A DNA stretch of 64,000 nucleotides, from assembly GCF_019891175.1 (NCBI RefSeq), contig NZ_CP072600.1, forward strand, positions 372,001 to 436,000. The letters are read 5' to 3'. The notes below the pieces were generated by a model, which saw only the letters and a list, made by a program, of their open reading frames with translations, did no database searches and was not told the origin of the DNA. How positions within the stretch are numbered: the stretch's first letter is position 1; each line of letters begins with the position of its first letter. This document shows, piece after piece, positions 18,201 to 25,541 of the stretch. A program made the translations under genes and the position numbers. The DNA comes from Leptothermofonsia sichuanensis E412 (lineage in GTDB: Bacteria > Cyanobacteriota > Cyanobacteriia > Leptolyngbyales > Leptolyngbyaceae).

Positions 18201-20525
18201 GTGCCTCTGGTGGGGTTTGCGTTTCTGGCGTTTAATGCGCTGATTCAGGTGGCGATCGCCGACACCAGAGCATCCATTACCCGTTCCACCTCCCAACTGC
18301 GGGCAAATGAACAACTGGAAGCCTTAGCCAGCAGCGTTGAGACTGGGATTCAACTCAATCACCAGGGCTTATTAGGGCCGTGGATTCCAGACCTGATCAA
18401 AGCAATGGCATTGGGAAATTTGCTGGAAACCACCTACAGTGTGCGTGAACGCGATCGCCTGGTAGGGCACCGCGCCCATGTCAACAGTGTGAGCTATAAC
18501 TCCAAAACCCGATTGATTGCCTCCGCCAGTGACGATAACAGCGTGATTCTGTGGAATTTGAACGGCAGGCTGGTGAAGCGCCTGGAAGGGCACACCAATC
18601 GAGTCAACAGTGTGAGCATCCACCCCAGTGGGTTGCAGCTAGCCTCAGCCAGTGACGATGGTACAGTCAGACTCTGGACATTGACAGACTGGACTGCAAC
18701 GGACTGGTCTTCAACAAACTCGTCTGCAACGGACAGAGCGCCCAGAGTTCTGGGCAGAGTTCTGGAAGTTTCTGGTTCCTGGGTGTCCAGTGTGGCCTAC
18801 AGTCCAGACGGTAAGATCCTGGCATCTGCCAGTGATGATGGCATCATCAAACTCTGGAACACCCAGACAGGTCAGGTATTGAACACCTGGAAAGGGCATG
18901 GCAACCGGGTCCGTTCCCTCAGCTTTGCCCCCAAAGGAGAACAACTTGCCAGCGCCAGTTGGGATGGTACAGTCAGACTGTGGAGCCGGGATGGTACCGA
19001 ACTGAAACGGGTGGGCAAAGAGGGGGATCCCAAGGTGACCAGCGTTCGCTTTAGCCCGGATGGTCAATTCATTGCCACGGGCAGTTGGGATAACCGGGTG
19101 AAAGTCTGGCGGGTTGCAGATGACTCAGACCAGCCCCAGGTGTTCACAGGGCATACGGATCGGGTGACGGGCATTGACTTTAGCCCAGATGGCAAGACCC
19201 TGATTTCCACCAGTGATGATGGGACTGTCCGGTTATGGGATCTCCAGAATGGCGCTGAAATTCAGGTACTGAAAATTCCCAATGTTACAAGTGTTATCTT
19301 TCTGGACCATGAGACCCTGGCTACAGGGGGGGGCGATCGCCTGGTCAGATTCTGGAAATTGAATGGGGTACCTGCCACAACGTTTCAGGAAGAAACGCCG
19401 ATTTCCAGCTTCAGTTTCAGCCCCGATGGCAGGTGGATTGCCAGCACCAGTCGAAAAATGGTTTCTGTAGTTGGTGAACTGGGTAGCTCTGGAGAGGCCG
19501 ATCTTGAACATTGTTCTTTGAACAGTGGAAAAGCGAGTATTACTGGGGAGTCAATCACCCATCGAGAAGAAATCTCCGGGCACATAAAACTGCGCCATCT
19601 GGATGGCCATCAAAAGCGAGTGTTTGCGGCAACAGGTGATTTTGAGCGGGTTAAATTCAGCCCCAGCGGGCAGGTTCTGGTCAGTCTTGAAACATTCAGC
19701 ACATCCGACGCTATCTTTCCTAACGGCTCTATTCTGGCTGGCTTTGAACCATCCAGTAAGCCAGACCCGATTGCTTCCCGCATCCGGCTCTGGGATCTGA
19801 ACGGGAAAGAATTGAAACATCACCCATTGCAGGGACGGGCAGCCGACATCAGTTTCAGTCCCGATGGAAAAACGATTGCGATCGCCAACAACAAATGCGC
19901 CGCAATGCGTGGCAATATTCACCTGTGGGACATTGAGCACGATACCTTCAAAAGCATCAGTGCTCACAACGACAGAATCACCAGTATCAGCTATAGCCGC
20001 GACGGTATGCTTGCATCAGGTAGTGAAGACTCAACGATCAAACTCTGGACCCGGGCAGGTAAACCCCTGCGCCAATTGAAAGGACACACCAATATGATCA
20101 ACAGCCTCAGCTTTAGCCCAGATGGTAAAACACTTGCTTCTGCCAGTGCTGATGGCACGGTTAAACTCTGGACTTTAGAGGGACGGGATCTCATTACCTT
20201 CACTGGTCATCCCGGAGCCGTCATGAGTGTAAACTTCAGTCCCAACGGAAGATTAGTCATTACTGGAGGAGAGGACGGAACTATCAAAATCTGGCATGTT
20301 AGCAGTGGTGAACTGTTAGCCACCCTCAGAGGAAACGCCAACTGGCTCAGTAGCATCGGTTTCAGTCCCAATGGAAAACTGATTGCTGCTGCCAGCAATG
20401 ACCATACTATTAGCCTGTGGCAATTTGAACTGAACTATTTGCTCAAACAAGGATGTTCCTGGATTGAAAATTATCTAAGAACCAACCAGAACTTAAAAGA
20501 CAACACTCTCTGCACCCCATCATAA
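15276..20525 (+). CDS. Giant TPR / nSTAND NTPase / transmembrane / WD40 signalling protein
   Basis: A TTG at 15267 is possible; from ATG 15276 the protein has about 1749 residues. The N-terminal ~190 residues carry a segment (PFPLVLWVNDEVLKKL...APDFYSW) seen at the head of other TPR/NTPase regulators. About 200-560 is helical and TPR-like. The NTPase has Walker A GPSGVGKSS (near 605) and Walker B VLIFDQLEEFF (near 692), with a restriction-check-like LREDF downstream. A single hydrophobic segment at about 966-988 could be membrane-spanning. From about 1060 to the end are roughly a dozen or more WD40 repeats (SFSPDGK-LASAS-DGTVKLW units). STAND proteins sense a signal through their repeats and oligomerise; no enzymatic effector is obvious, so the neighbouring ATPase may supply output. 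Confidence 0.82.
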   Translation: MTDSHSLEEHSHNERSLKRLARSIELSAGRFSLNLVRCNYLRLQAEMQQLLCDRCSLSIQHLVLKDADCQLYRAGRNLLEFRHHLEQELPQALMISGFESVIALDELLVSTNQVRDDFKKYFPFPLVLWVNDEVLKKLMRLAPDFYSWASVPIDFTISTAGLIELLQQETDARFTEALEIGAGRFPRSSAHYPGSKSSSHWQLRTALKELGDRSEDPNPALKASLDFVLGQDAYASNQMDLAYQHYEQSRVFWQTELDQFQAAEAGTAAGMQAGQRRARSSRSITPALCVERLGCVLFYLGLWWRRKSVLSRASFDTACDQAQAHYQQCIDVWRRGKRLDLCAKFINALGEVLQRKLLQKGLSTTERLAIAKQLEIVARSAIKLHISHPDTIRLAYSYGLLAEVALAKQHFHQASVLAEKALQTNTLPADLSPESQRQYAERGWAQRHYQSLYRLLLAQAQSQVTSSQTAIQILEVAKGECNHAYDPLLYTRILETLRDLYFKQGEYLAAFKAKQEQRSIEQQYRLRAFIGAVRVQPERQVMNPGLVPVESPDGTEAGHSLSERWLEPRGKVAEEIVASGRERDIENLIRRLSENRYPLTIIHGPSGVGKSSILSAGLVPALQENPSGDRRVLPILHRVYGTDWVKDLSKCMAAALSEQGLREEAAKLDGVTAIQPLIEQLRENTDRLSLLTVLIFDQLEEFFFTHPKPGDRQPFYQFLRECLSLSFVKVVLALREDFLFYLLELSQLDLGELTDDILSRDKRYPLGNFTPANARLIIERLVQRSQFHLDPDLIEQVVKDLSTELGTVRPIELQIVGAQLQDSNITSLQAYQSLGRLPKGKLVEQFLEQVVKDCGHDNEHTATSVLFLLTDEKGVRPLKTLPELIVNLKELGLPANETQLQLILDILVGSGLVLDIPEIPIERYQLAHDYLTALVQSKGKPVVDHLIDILKSNRLIQASRKRNRKVLLGLAVGLGVPLVGFAFLAFNALIQVAIADTRASITRSTSQLRANEQLEALASSVETGIQLNHQGLLGPWIPDLIKAMALGNLLETTYSVRERDRLVGHRAHVNSVSYNSKTRLIASASDDNSVILWNLNGRLVKRLEGHTNRVNSVSIHPSGLQLASASDDGTVRLWTLTDWTATDWSSTNSSATDRAPRVLGRVLEVSGSWVSSVAYSPDGKILASASDDGIIKLWNTQTGQVLNTWKGHGNRVRSLSFAPKGEQLASASWDGTVRLWSRDGTELKRVGKEGDPKVTSVRFSPDGQFIATGSWDNRVKVWRVADDSDQPQVFTGHTDRVTGIDFSPDGKTLISTSDDGTVRLWDLQNGAEIQVLKIPNVTSVIFLDHETLATGGGDRLVRFWKLNGVPATTFQEETPISSFSFSPDGRWIASTSRKMVSVVGELGSSGEADLEHCSLNSGKASITGESITHREEISGHIKLRHLDGHQKRVFAATGDFERVKFSPSGQVLVSLETFSTSDAIFPNGSILAGFEPSSKPDPIASRIRLWDLNGKELKHHPLQGRAADISFSPDGKTIAIANNKCAAMRGNIHLWDIEHDTFKSISAHNDRITSISYSRDGMLASGSEDSTIKLWTRAGKPLRQLKGHTNMINSLSFSPDGKTLASASADGTVKLWTLEGRDLITFTGHPGAVMSVNFSPNGRLVITGGEDGTIKIWHVSSGELLATLRGNANWLSSIGFSPNGKLIAAASNDHTISLWQFELNYLLKQGCSWIENYLRTNQNLKDNTLCTPS

Positions 20526-20550
20526 ATTCATAGCCAGAATCAGCAACGCC
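20526..20550. repeat. Half-copy of repeat family a
   Basis: AATTCATAGCCAGAATCAGC followed by AACGCC, immediately after the STAND-WD40 stop codon, equals the right half of the ~80-bp element; the left half is absent. Confidence 0.5.
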
Positions 20551-20571
20551 GACCCAGAGGGCACCCAGAAA

Positions 20572-21219
20572 ATGCCGGAAACCCATCATTACTTTTATCT
20601 GCATGGTTTTGCGTCCAGTCCCCGATCTGCCAAAGCGCGGGATCTGGGCGATCGCTTTTCCACCTTCAACATTCCCCTGGTGACGCCCGATTTAAACCAG
20701 GATAACTTCACAACCCTCACCCTGACGCGGCAAATCCAGCAGGTCGAAGCCCTATTACCAGCCAATGCTGCCCCAGTAACGATCATAGGCTCCAGTTTGG
20801 GGGGATTAACCGCCGCCTGGCTGGGGCAAAAGCATCCTCAAATTCAACGCCTGGTTCTCCTGGCTCCTGCTTTCAATTTTCTGGATCATTGGCTTCCCAA
20901 ATTAGGTACAGCCCAGGTGCAGCAGTGGCAGATAACTGGATTTTTGCCCGTCTACCACTACGGCGAAAACAAGATGCAACTCCTCAACTATCACTTTGTT
21001 GAAGACGCTGCCCAATACCAGGAAGCCGATCTGCAACGCCCAATTCCCACCTTGATTTTGCACGGCAACCAGGATGAGGTAATCCCGGTTACAGCCAGTA
21101 TTGAGTTTGCCAGAACTCGCACCTGGGTTACTCTACGCCAGTTTCCTGGCGACCATTCCCTGATCAATGTGCGGGATGAAATCTGGCAGGCAGTGCAGGA
21201 GTATTGTCAAATAGGGTAG
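20572..21219 (+). CDS. YqiA-like alpha/beta-hydrolase (esterase)
   Basis: A 215-residue protein with the small-esterase layout: YLHGFASSPRSAKA (oxyanion region), nucleophile elbow IGSSLGG, acid-containing ILHGNQDEVIP and a C-terminal GDHSL histidine. This is the complete Ser-Asp-His triad of the UPF0227/YqiA group. The natural substrate is unknown; YqiA-type enzymes hydrolyse short acyl esters. It lies 46 bp after the STAND gene on the same strand, separated by a half-repeat, so co-transcription is possible but not shown. Confidence 0.82.
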   Translation: MPETHHYFYLHGFASSPRSAKARDLGDRFSTFNIPLVTPDLNQDNFTTLTLTRQIQQVEALLPANAAPVTIIGSSLGGLTAAWLGQKHPQIQRLVLLAPAFNFLDHWLPKLGTAQVQQWQITGFLPVYHYGENKMQLLNYHFVEDAAQYQEADLQRPIPTLILHGNQDEVIPVTASIEFARTRTWVTLRQFPGDHSLINVRDEIWQAVQEYCQIG

Positions 21220-21307
21220 GCCGTGCTGATGCAGCGATGGAAAGCCTCTGTGGAGATTGGCCGAAGTTTTCAAATGGCCTTTGCAGGCTATAGCAGGAAA
21301 CAGGGGA

Positions 21308-21388
21308 GGCGTTGCTGCATAGCAATATGAATTGGAACGAAGTTTCAATTCATACAAGCTCTACTTCATATCCAGAATCAGCAATACC
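21308..21388. repeat. Repeat family a, full copy
   Basis: From GGCGTTGCTGCATAGC to GAATCAGCAATACC, with inner arms ATGAATTGGAACGAAG / CTTCATATCC. It occupies much of the 338-bp gap between the esterase and the MerR-like gene. The rest of that gap holds the palindromes at 21505-21541. Confidence 0.75.
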
Positions 21389-21504
21389 CAGGGGGCAGGG
21401 AACAGGGTATCGGGAAGAAAGGATGACGCGATCAGGTTTTAAGCATTCTAATTGGTCCTGACCTGGATGACGACTGCTATATCAGCCGATCCAGCACGCC
21501 ACAC

Positions 21505-21541
21505 TGACAATAGAAATTGATATTGACAGTCAAAATTGTCA
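21505..21541. promoter_or_regulatory. Nested dyad, candidate autoregulatory operator
   Basis: TGACAAT (21505-21511) pairs with ATTGTCA (21535-21541), and the perfect inner palindrome TTGACAGTCAA lies at 21523-21533. The dyad ends 16 bp before the start of a MerR-like regulator. MerR proteins bind such dyads between promoter elements, so autoregulation is an inference from position. Confidence 0.5.
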
Positions 21542-21557
21542 TGGTTAAAATGGCGTC

Positions 21558-22238
21558 ATGAGCACTCTCCAACAGTTGGCAAACCACCAGCCTCACTGGT
21601 CTTTAGACGAATTTGTTGAGGTGCTAAATTCCCTGTTACCTCAGTTTCTGCCGGTTCAAAAAACACGGGGGCGAGTGCGGGAAGTCGTTACCCCTCGTTT
21701 GGTGCGCTACTACACCAGTCAAAATCTGGTGGATGAACCCCTCAAAGTTGGGCGTGAAGCCCGCTACACCTATCGCCATCTGCTGCAAATGTTATTAGTG
21801 CGACGGCTGCTGGCTGAGGGTTATGGAACCAGTGCGATTCAGCCCCTGATCAGCGGCAAGCCTGATTCAGAACTGGAGTCCCTGCTTCAGGGCGGGGCGC
21901 AACTGACGGTAGAAACCACCAATCCTGCCCTGGCTTTTCTGCAACAGGTGCAGCAACGCCAGGCCCAGGCTGCGCCGTCTCGCCCTGATTTTTATGCTCC
22001 AGCGGCATCTGCCCCAGTCCCAGGTTCTGAGGCGGTTCAAGAAGCAGACAGGCTGCCCCCAGGGATGCCCGGTGTTCCCCCAGCCCAATGGATTCGCCTG
22101 GAAATTTTGCCCGGTTTGGAAATACATGTGCGGGATGACTTTCAGTTACCCGTCAGCCCTCAGGAAGAGGCAAACCTCTTACAGCTTCTTGCCCGTCAGC
22201 TCACTCACTTTCTGACTCAACGGAGATCACCTAAATGA
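21558..22238 (+). CDS. MerR-like HTH protein coupled to a vWA protein
   Basis: A 226-residue protein. Residues about 45-100 have the MerR winged-helix pattern: T-P-R-L-V-R-Y-Y-T, a G-x-x-A-R-Y-T segment and a leucine-rich helix ending in LAEGYG. The remaining part is proline- and glutamine-rich, then has a strand-rich end (IRLEILPGLEIHVRDDF). No metal-binding cysteines or drug-binding domain are visible. Its stop overlaps the start of the vWA gene (ATGA at 22235-22238), so translation is coupled. A dyad upstream could be its operator. It probably regulates the two-gene unit; the signal is unknown. Confidence 0.75.
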   Translation: MSTLQQLANHQPHWSLDEFVEVLNSLLPQFLPVQKTRGRVREVVTPRLVRYYTSQNLVDEPLKVGREARYTYRHLLQMLLVRRLLAEGYGTSAIQPLISGKPDSELESLLQGGAQLTVETTNPALAFLQQVQQRQAQAAPSRPDFYAPAASAPVPGSEAVQEADRLPPGMPGVPPAQWIRLEILPGLEIHVRDDFQLPVSPQEEANLLQLLARQLTHFLTQRRSPK

Positions 22239-23536
22239 CTCAGCCTCAACTCAACTTTATCCCCTTGCGAGCGGCTGTCTGCTCTGAAAGCAGCACCACC
22301 CTGGATCTGATTGTGCAGATTACGCCGCCTGCCCCCGAACATCAGCCCAACCGCCCACCGATTAACCTGGGTCTGGTGATTGACCGCTCTGGCTCAATGT
22401 CCAGTGCCAACAAAATTGACTATGCCCGTCAGGCGGCAAGCTATGCGGTGCAGCAACTCCAGGGGAGCGATCGCGCCAGTGTCGTCATCTTTGATGATGT
22501 CATTGAAGTGCTGGTACCCACAACGCCTGTGCTGGATAAACTCTCCATCACCCGTCGAATCGACCGGATTCAACCCCGCGGTTCGACCAATCTGCATGGA
22601 GGCTGGTTAGAGGGAGGGGTGCAGGTCAGCCATCACCTCAAGCCCTCCCAGTTAAACCGGGTGATTGTGCTGTCCGATGGTCTGGCTAATGTAGGCGAAA
22701 CCAACCCGGATGTCATTTCCTCAGATGTACACGGTCTGGCTCAGCGGGGAGTCAGTACTTCCACGATGGGACTGGGGGATGACTACAACGAAGATTTGTT
22801 AGAAGCGATGGCCGCCAGTGGCGATGGCAACTACTACTACATCGAATCCCCTGACCAGTTGCCGGATATTTTTCAAACCGAGTTACAGGGGTTAATGGCC
22901 ACCTGTGGGCGTAAGGTCAGCCTGGGAATTCAACCAGCCAATGGTGTTGAGCTGCTGGATGTGTTTAATGACCTGGAAAAGACACCCCATGGCAATTATC
23001 AGCTTCCAAATCTGATTATGGGAAATTCCTTTCAGGTGGTGTTACGACTGAAAGTGCCGCCCATGCAAGACTCCAAGCCGCTGTGCCAGTTTCGGTTGGC
23101 CTGGGATAGCCCTGATACCGAAGCCCGGCAGGTGTTGCGGGTGCCCTATCAACTCCCGGTTGTCAACAAAGCCACTCTGGAAGAGTTTCCCTTTAATCCG
23201 GAAGTGCAGCAGCAGGTTGCCCAGCTAATCGCAGCCCGCGCCAAACAGGAGGCAACCCGCTATGCTGATGCCGCCGATTTAGCCAGCGCCCGCCAGAGTT
23301 TAGACCAGGCTAAAATGGCGCTGGCCCAGGCACCGGCCTGTGCTTCCCTGGATTTAGAACTGGCGGCCATTGATGATCTGGCGGCAGATCTGGATGCCCA
23401 GGATCTGAGGGGTTTCCGTAAATCAGCGAAATACGAAGCTTACTTGAGATCGCGGGGGGCTTCTCAAAAAAATTACGAAGCCTACCAGCAGAAGAGACAG
23501 TCACAGCGGCGATCGCCCAAATCCGAGCGTTCCTAG
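22235..23536 (+). CDS. vWA-domain protein, partner of the MerR-like regulator
   Basis: 433 residues. The vWA domain has a complete MIDAS: D50-x-S52-x-S54 (LVIDRSGSM), the threonine in RGSTNLHGG and the LSDGLANVGE aspartate. A beta-rich segment follows and then an alanine-rich helical region (330-400). The C terminus is very basic (QKRQSQRRSPKSE). No signal peptide. The start overlaps the upstream regulator stop by 4 bp. It is a relative of the vWA protein at 7868. A scaffold or metal-dependent binding role is likely; the actual partner is unknown. Confidence 0.8.
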   Translation: MTQPQLNFIPLRAAVCSESSTTLDLIVQITPPAPEHQPNRPPINLGLVIDRSGSMSSANKIDYARQAASYAVQQLQGSDRASVVIFDDVIEVLVPTTPVLDKLSITRRIDRIQPRGSTNLHGGWLEGGVQVSHHLKPSQLNRVIVLSDGLANVGETNPDVISSDVHGLAQRGVSTSTMGLGDDYNEDLLEAMAASGDGNYYYIESPDQLPDIFQTELQGLMATCGRKVSLGIQPANGVELLDVFNDLEKTPHGNYQLPNLIMGNSFQVVLRLKVPPMQDSKPLCQFRLAWDSPDTEARQVLRVPYQLPVVNKATLEEFPFNPEVQQQVAQLIAARAKQEATRYADAADLASARQSLDQAKMALAQAPACASLDLELAAIDDLAADLDAQDLRGFRKSAKYEAYLRSRGASQKNYEAYQQKRQSQRRSPKSERS

Positions 23537-23550
23537 AGCATCGGTTCAGA

Positions 23551-23640
23551 ATGCCAGGGAATCGGATTTCTTGTAAGACATTCAATGAAACCTGAGTATC
23601 CGGTAGAAGAAATCCGATTTCTGTACCGGCGTTCCTGGCC
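23551..23640. repeat. Long inverted repeat with AATCGGATTTCTT arms
   Basis: Arms AATCGGATTTCTT (23560-23572) and AAGAAATCCGATT (23607-23619) are extended by GCCAGG / CCTGGC. It lies between the convergent vWA and nadR genes and can form a bidirectional hairpin. Confidence 0.6.
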
Positions 23641-23673
23641 CCATTGATGGGCGGGTAAATGATCGGGCAACGG

Positions 23674-24657
23674 TTATGGGATGTCCAGGACTGGAAACGT
23701 CAAGCAGGAATCAATTGCCGCGATCGCATCACCCATGCGTGCCTGATGGGAACCTTCCACCGTGATGTACCGTTTACCCTTCTGATTCAGCACCTGAATG
23801 AACCACTGGTGCATCTCCAGTCGAATGTGCTCACCGTCGCGGGTGCCATCCTGCACAAAGGCAAAATCAGGAGCCGTCAAAATATACAGGTCGTAGTGGC
23901 GTGCATCGGCAACCTGTTCCACCACTCTGGAATAGGTTCCGATGTATCGCCGGTGCCAGACATGGGTGGCAAGGGAATCGGTATCACAAATCAGCAACCG
24001 ATTCGCCCGCATTGCCAGGTCATCCTCCCAGCCAGCCTGCCCTTTTGCAATTTGCACAAACTCATAGGTATCCCACTGTTCTGCATGAGGAGTGTAGCGT
24101 CTCCCTTCCCAGTACCATCGCCCATATTCGGGTACCCATACAGTTTGATAATACTGCGCCAGAGCCTGGGCTAAGGTCGTTGTGCCGCTGGATTCCACAC
24201 CAATCACACAAATCCGTTTGGCAAAATACGCCTTGGCAGAGGGTGCTAACATCTGCCAGTGAGCTGAGAGATCCTGCCGCAATTGAGTTCCAGAAATTGG
24301 AAAGTGTTTGCGTTGGGGGTCGATCGCACGATGGGTTGCCCTCATCAAGGTTGCCCAGGCTTCCCCATAGGACTCAGAAGTAAAGACCAGATCCGGTTGT
24401 CGTCCCTGCAAAATGGTTAATGCTCGTTCTGCCCAGGGTTCAGGTGCATCAGGAATATCCTCCAGCACCTCAATCACTTCAACATCCGGATGCAGGCAGC
24501 GAATCCAATTGGCGCGGACCGTGCCGGGAATCGTCTGGGTTGGTTTGTACCCCACCAGCACCACAAGATGATCAACCGCTGCCTTTGCCTGCTGAATCAG
24601 GTAGTGATGTCCCAAATGGAATGGGTAGAACTTACCAATCGTAATGCCCAAGGTCAT
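23674..24657 (-). CDS. nadR: NadR-like NMN adenylyltransferase / ribosylnicotinamide kinase
   Basis: From ATG 24657 the protein has 327 residues; a TTG at 24669 inside the end of pnuC is the alternative. The N-terminal nucleotidyltransferase has the GKFYPFHLGHHYLI motif (H-x-G-H) and ISGTQLRQD near 210 on the protein. The C-terminal half is the P-loop kinase GVESSGTTTLA, where threonine replaces the usual Walker lysine, a variant I recall from other NadR-like proteins. There is no N-terminal DNA-binding domain, unlike the enterobacterial form. It converts nicotinamide riboside to NMN and NAD in the cytosol. It directly follows pnuC, so the two form a salvage operon. Confidence 0.85.
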   Translation of the reverse strand: MTLGITIGKFYPFHLGHHYLIQQAKAAVDHLVVLVGYKPTQTIPGTVRANWIRCLHPDVEVIEVLEDIPDAPEPWAERALTILQGRQPDLVFTSESYGEAWATLMRATHRAIDPQRKHFPISGTQLRQDLSAHWQMLAPSAKAYFAKRICVIGVESSGTTTLAQALAQYYQTVWVPEYGRWYWEGRRYTPHAEQWDTYEFVQIAKGQAGWEDDLAMRANRLLICDTDSLATHVWHRRYIGTYSRVVEQVADARHYDLYILTAPDFAFVQDGTRDGEHIRLEMHQWFIQVLNQKGKRYITVEGSHQARMGDAIAAIDSCLTFPVLDIP

Positions 24658-24658
24658 T

Positions 24659-25330
24659 CTACGGTTCAACGGACTTTAACTGTTGTTCGCGACCAATGCG
24701 TTGAAAGTTCCTCAATCCGGCTAATGCCATCAAGCCGAAGATGCCGTAGAGAATACTGGTTAAATACAAATTCCGGGAGGCATAAAGCGGGATATAAATC
24801 ACATCAACCGTAATCCATAAATACCAGCTTTCGACCAGGCGACCCATGAGATAGAGATGGGCAACCAGACTCATGACCGTCGTCAGTGAATCCCAGAAGG
24901 GGGCGGCTCCCCGGATAGCTATCAGAAATGAGCGTAATGCAAATACACTGGCGATCGCGAGAATAACAGTTACAGTCAGCCATTTTCTCGACACATGTCC
25001 AACGGGTTTCTCAGTCTGGTTTTGCCCACCCCGTAGCCAGATGTAGATGGCTTGCAAACTGGTAATGAAATAAAACCCCTGTAGCCCAACTTCGGCATAC
25101 AGTTTTGCCTGATAGAAGACAACCCCGTATAAGGCAGTCCCAACCAACCCAATCCACCATCCAAGCGGATTGTTCTTTGCTAATAACCAGACACTCCAGG
25201 CATAGGTGACAACTGCAACGGTCTCCAGCCTGCTCAATTCAATTGGAATGACGGACTGGAAAGGCAGCAAAAGTAGCAGGATGCTGGCCACAACACCAAC
25301 GGTAGATTGAAACCAGGCGACCTGGAGCAT
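24659..25330 (-). CDS. pnuC: PnuC nicotinamide riboside transporter
   Basis: A 223-residue polytopic membrane protein with about seven hydrophobic segments. PnuC-family features are the aromatic-rich stretch NNPLGWWIGLVGTALYGVVFY, the FYFITSLQAIYIWLRGG segment and a later WYLWITVDVIYIPLY. PnuC moves nicotinamide riboside by facilitated diffusion, and phosphorylation by NadR traps it. The nadR start lies 2 bp beyond the pnuC stop, supporting an operon. Confidence 0.88.
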   Translation of the reverse strand: MLQVAWFQSTVGVVASILLLLLPFQSVIPIELSRLETVAVVTYAWSVWLLAKNNPLGWWIGLVGTALYGVVFYQAKLYAEVGLQGFYFITSLQAIYIWLRGGQNQTEKPVGHVSRKWLTVTVILAIASVFALRSFLIAIRGAAPFWDSLTTVMSLVAHLYLMGRLVESWYLWITVDVIYIPLYASRNLYLTSILYGIFGLMALAGLRNFQRIGREQQLKSVEP

Positions 25331-25497
25331 AGGAGAAGAGCCAGCAAAATTTGGACTTTTACAGGGGTAGCCATTCAGGTGCCGGACAAGTCAGAACGCT
25401 CAAAGCCCGATCCAGCCATCCTTATCTTTCTTATACCCCGTCCCCTGTTCCCTGTCCCCTGCTGTACTAATGGACTTACCTGGCACCGTGCCCTCCA

Positions 25498-25530
25498 AGA
25501 CCTCGGAGGTTTCCAAAACCTCCGAGGTCT
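25498..25530. terminator. Perfect hairpin AGACCTCGGAGG...CCTCCGAGGTCT
   Basis: The 12-base arms surround a 9-base loop. It lies 12 bp beyond the stop of the phosphatase megaprotein gene. No T-run follows on either strand, so it is either a REP-type repeat or a hairpin that stabilises the 3' end. Confidence 0.6.
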
Positions 25531-25541
25531 GAGTCCATCCC

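Noticed and set aside
18460-20440. DNA-level tandem repeat array
   Set aside because: The periodicity is explained by WD40 blades in the coding sequence.
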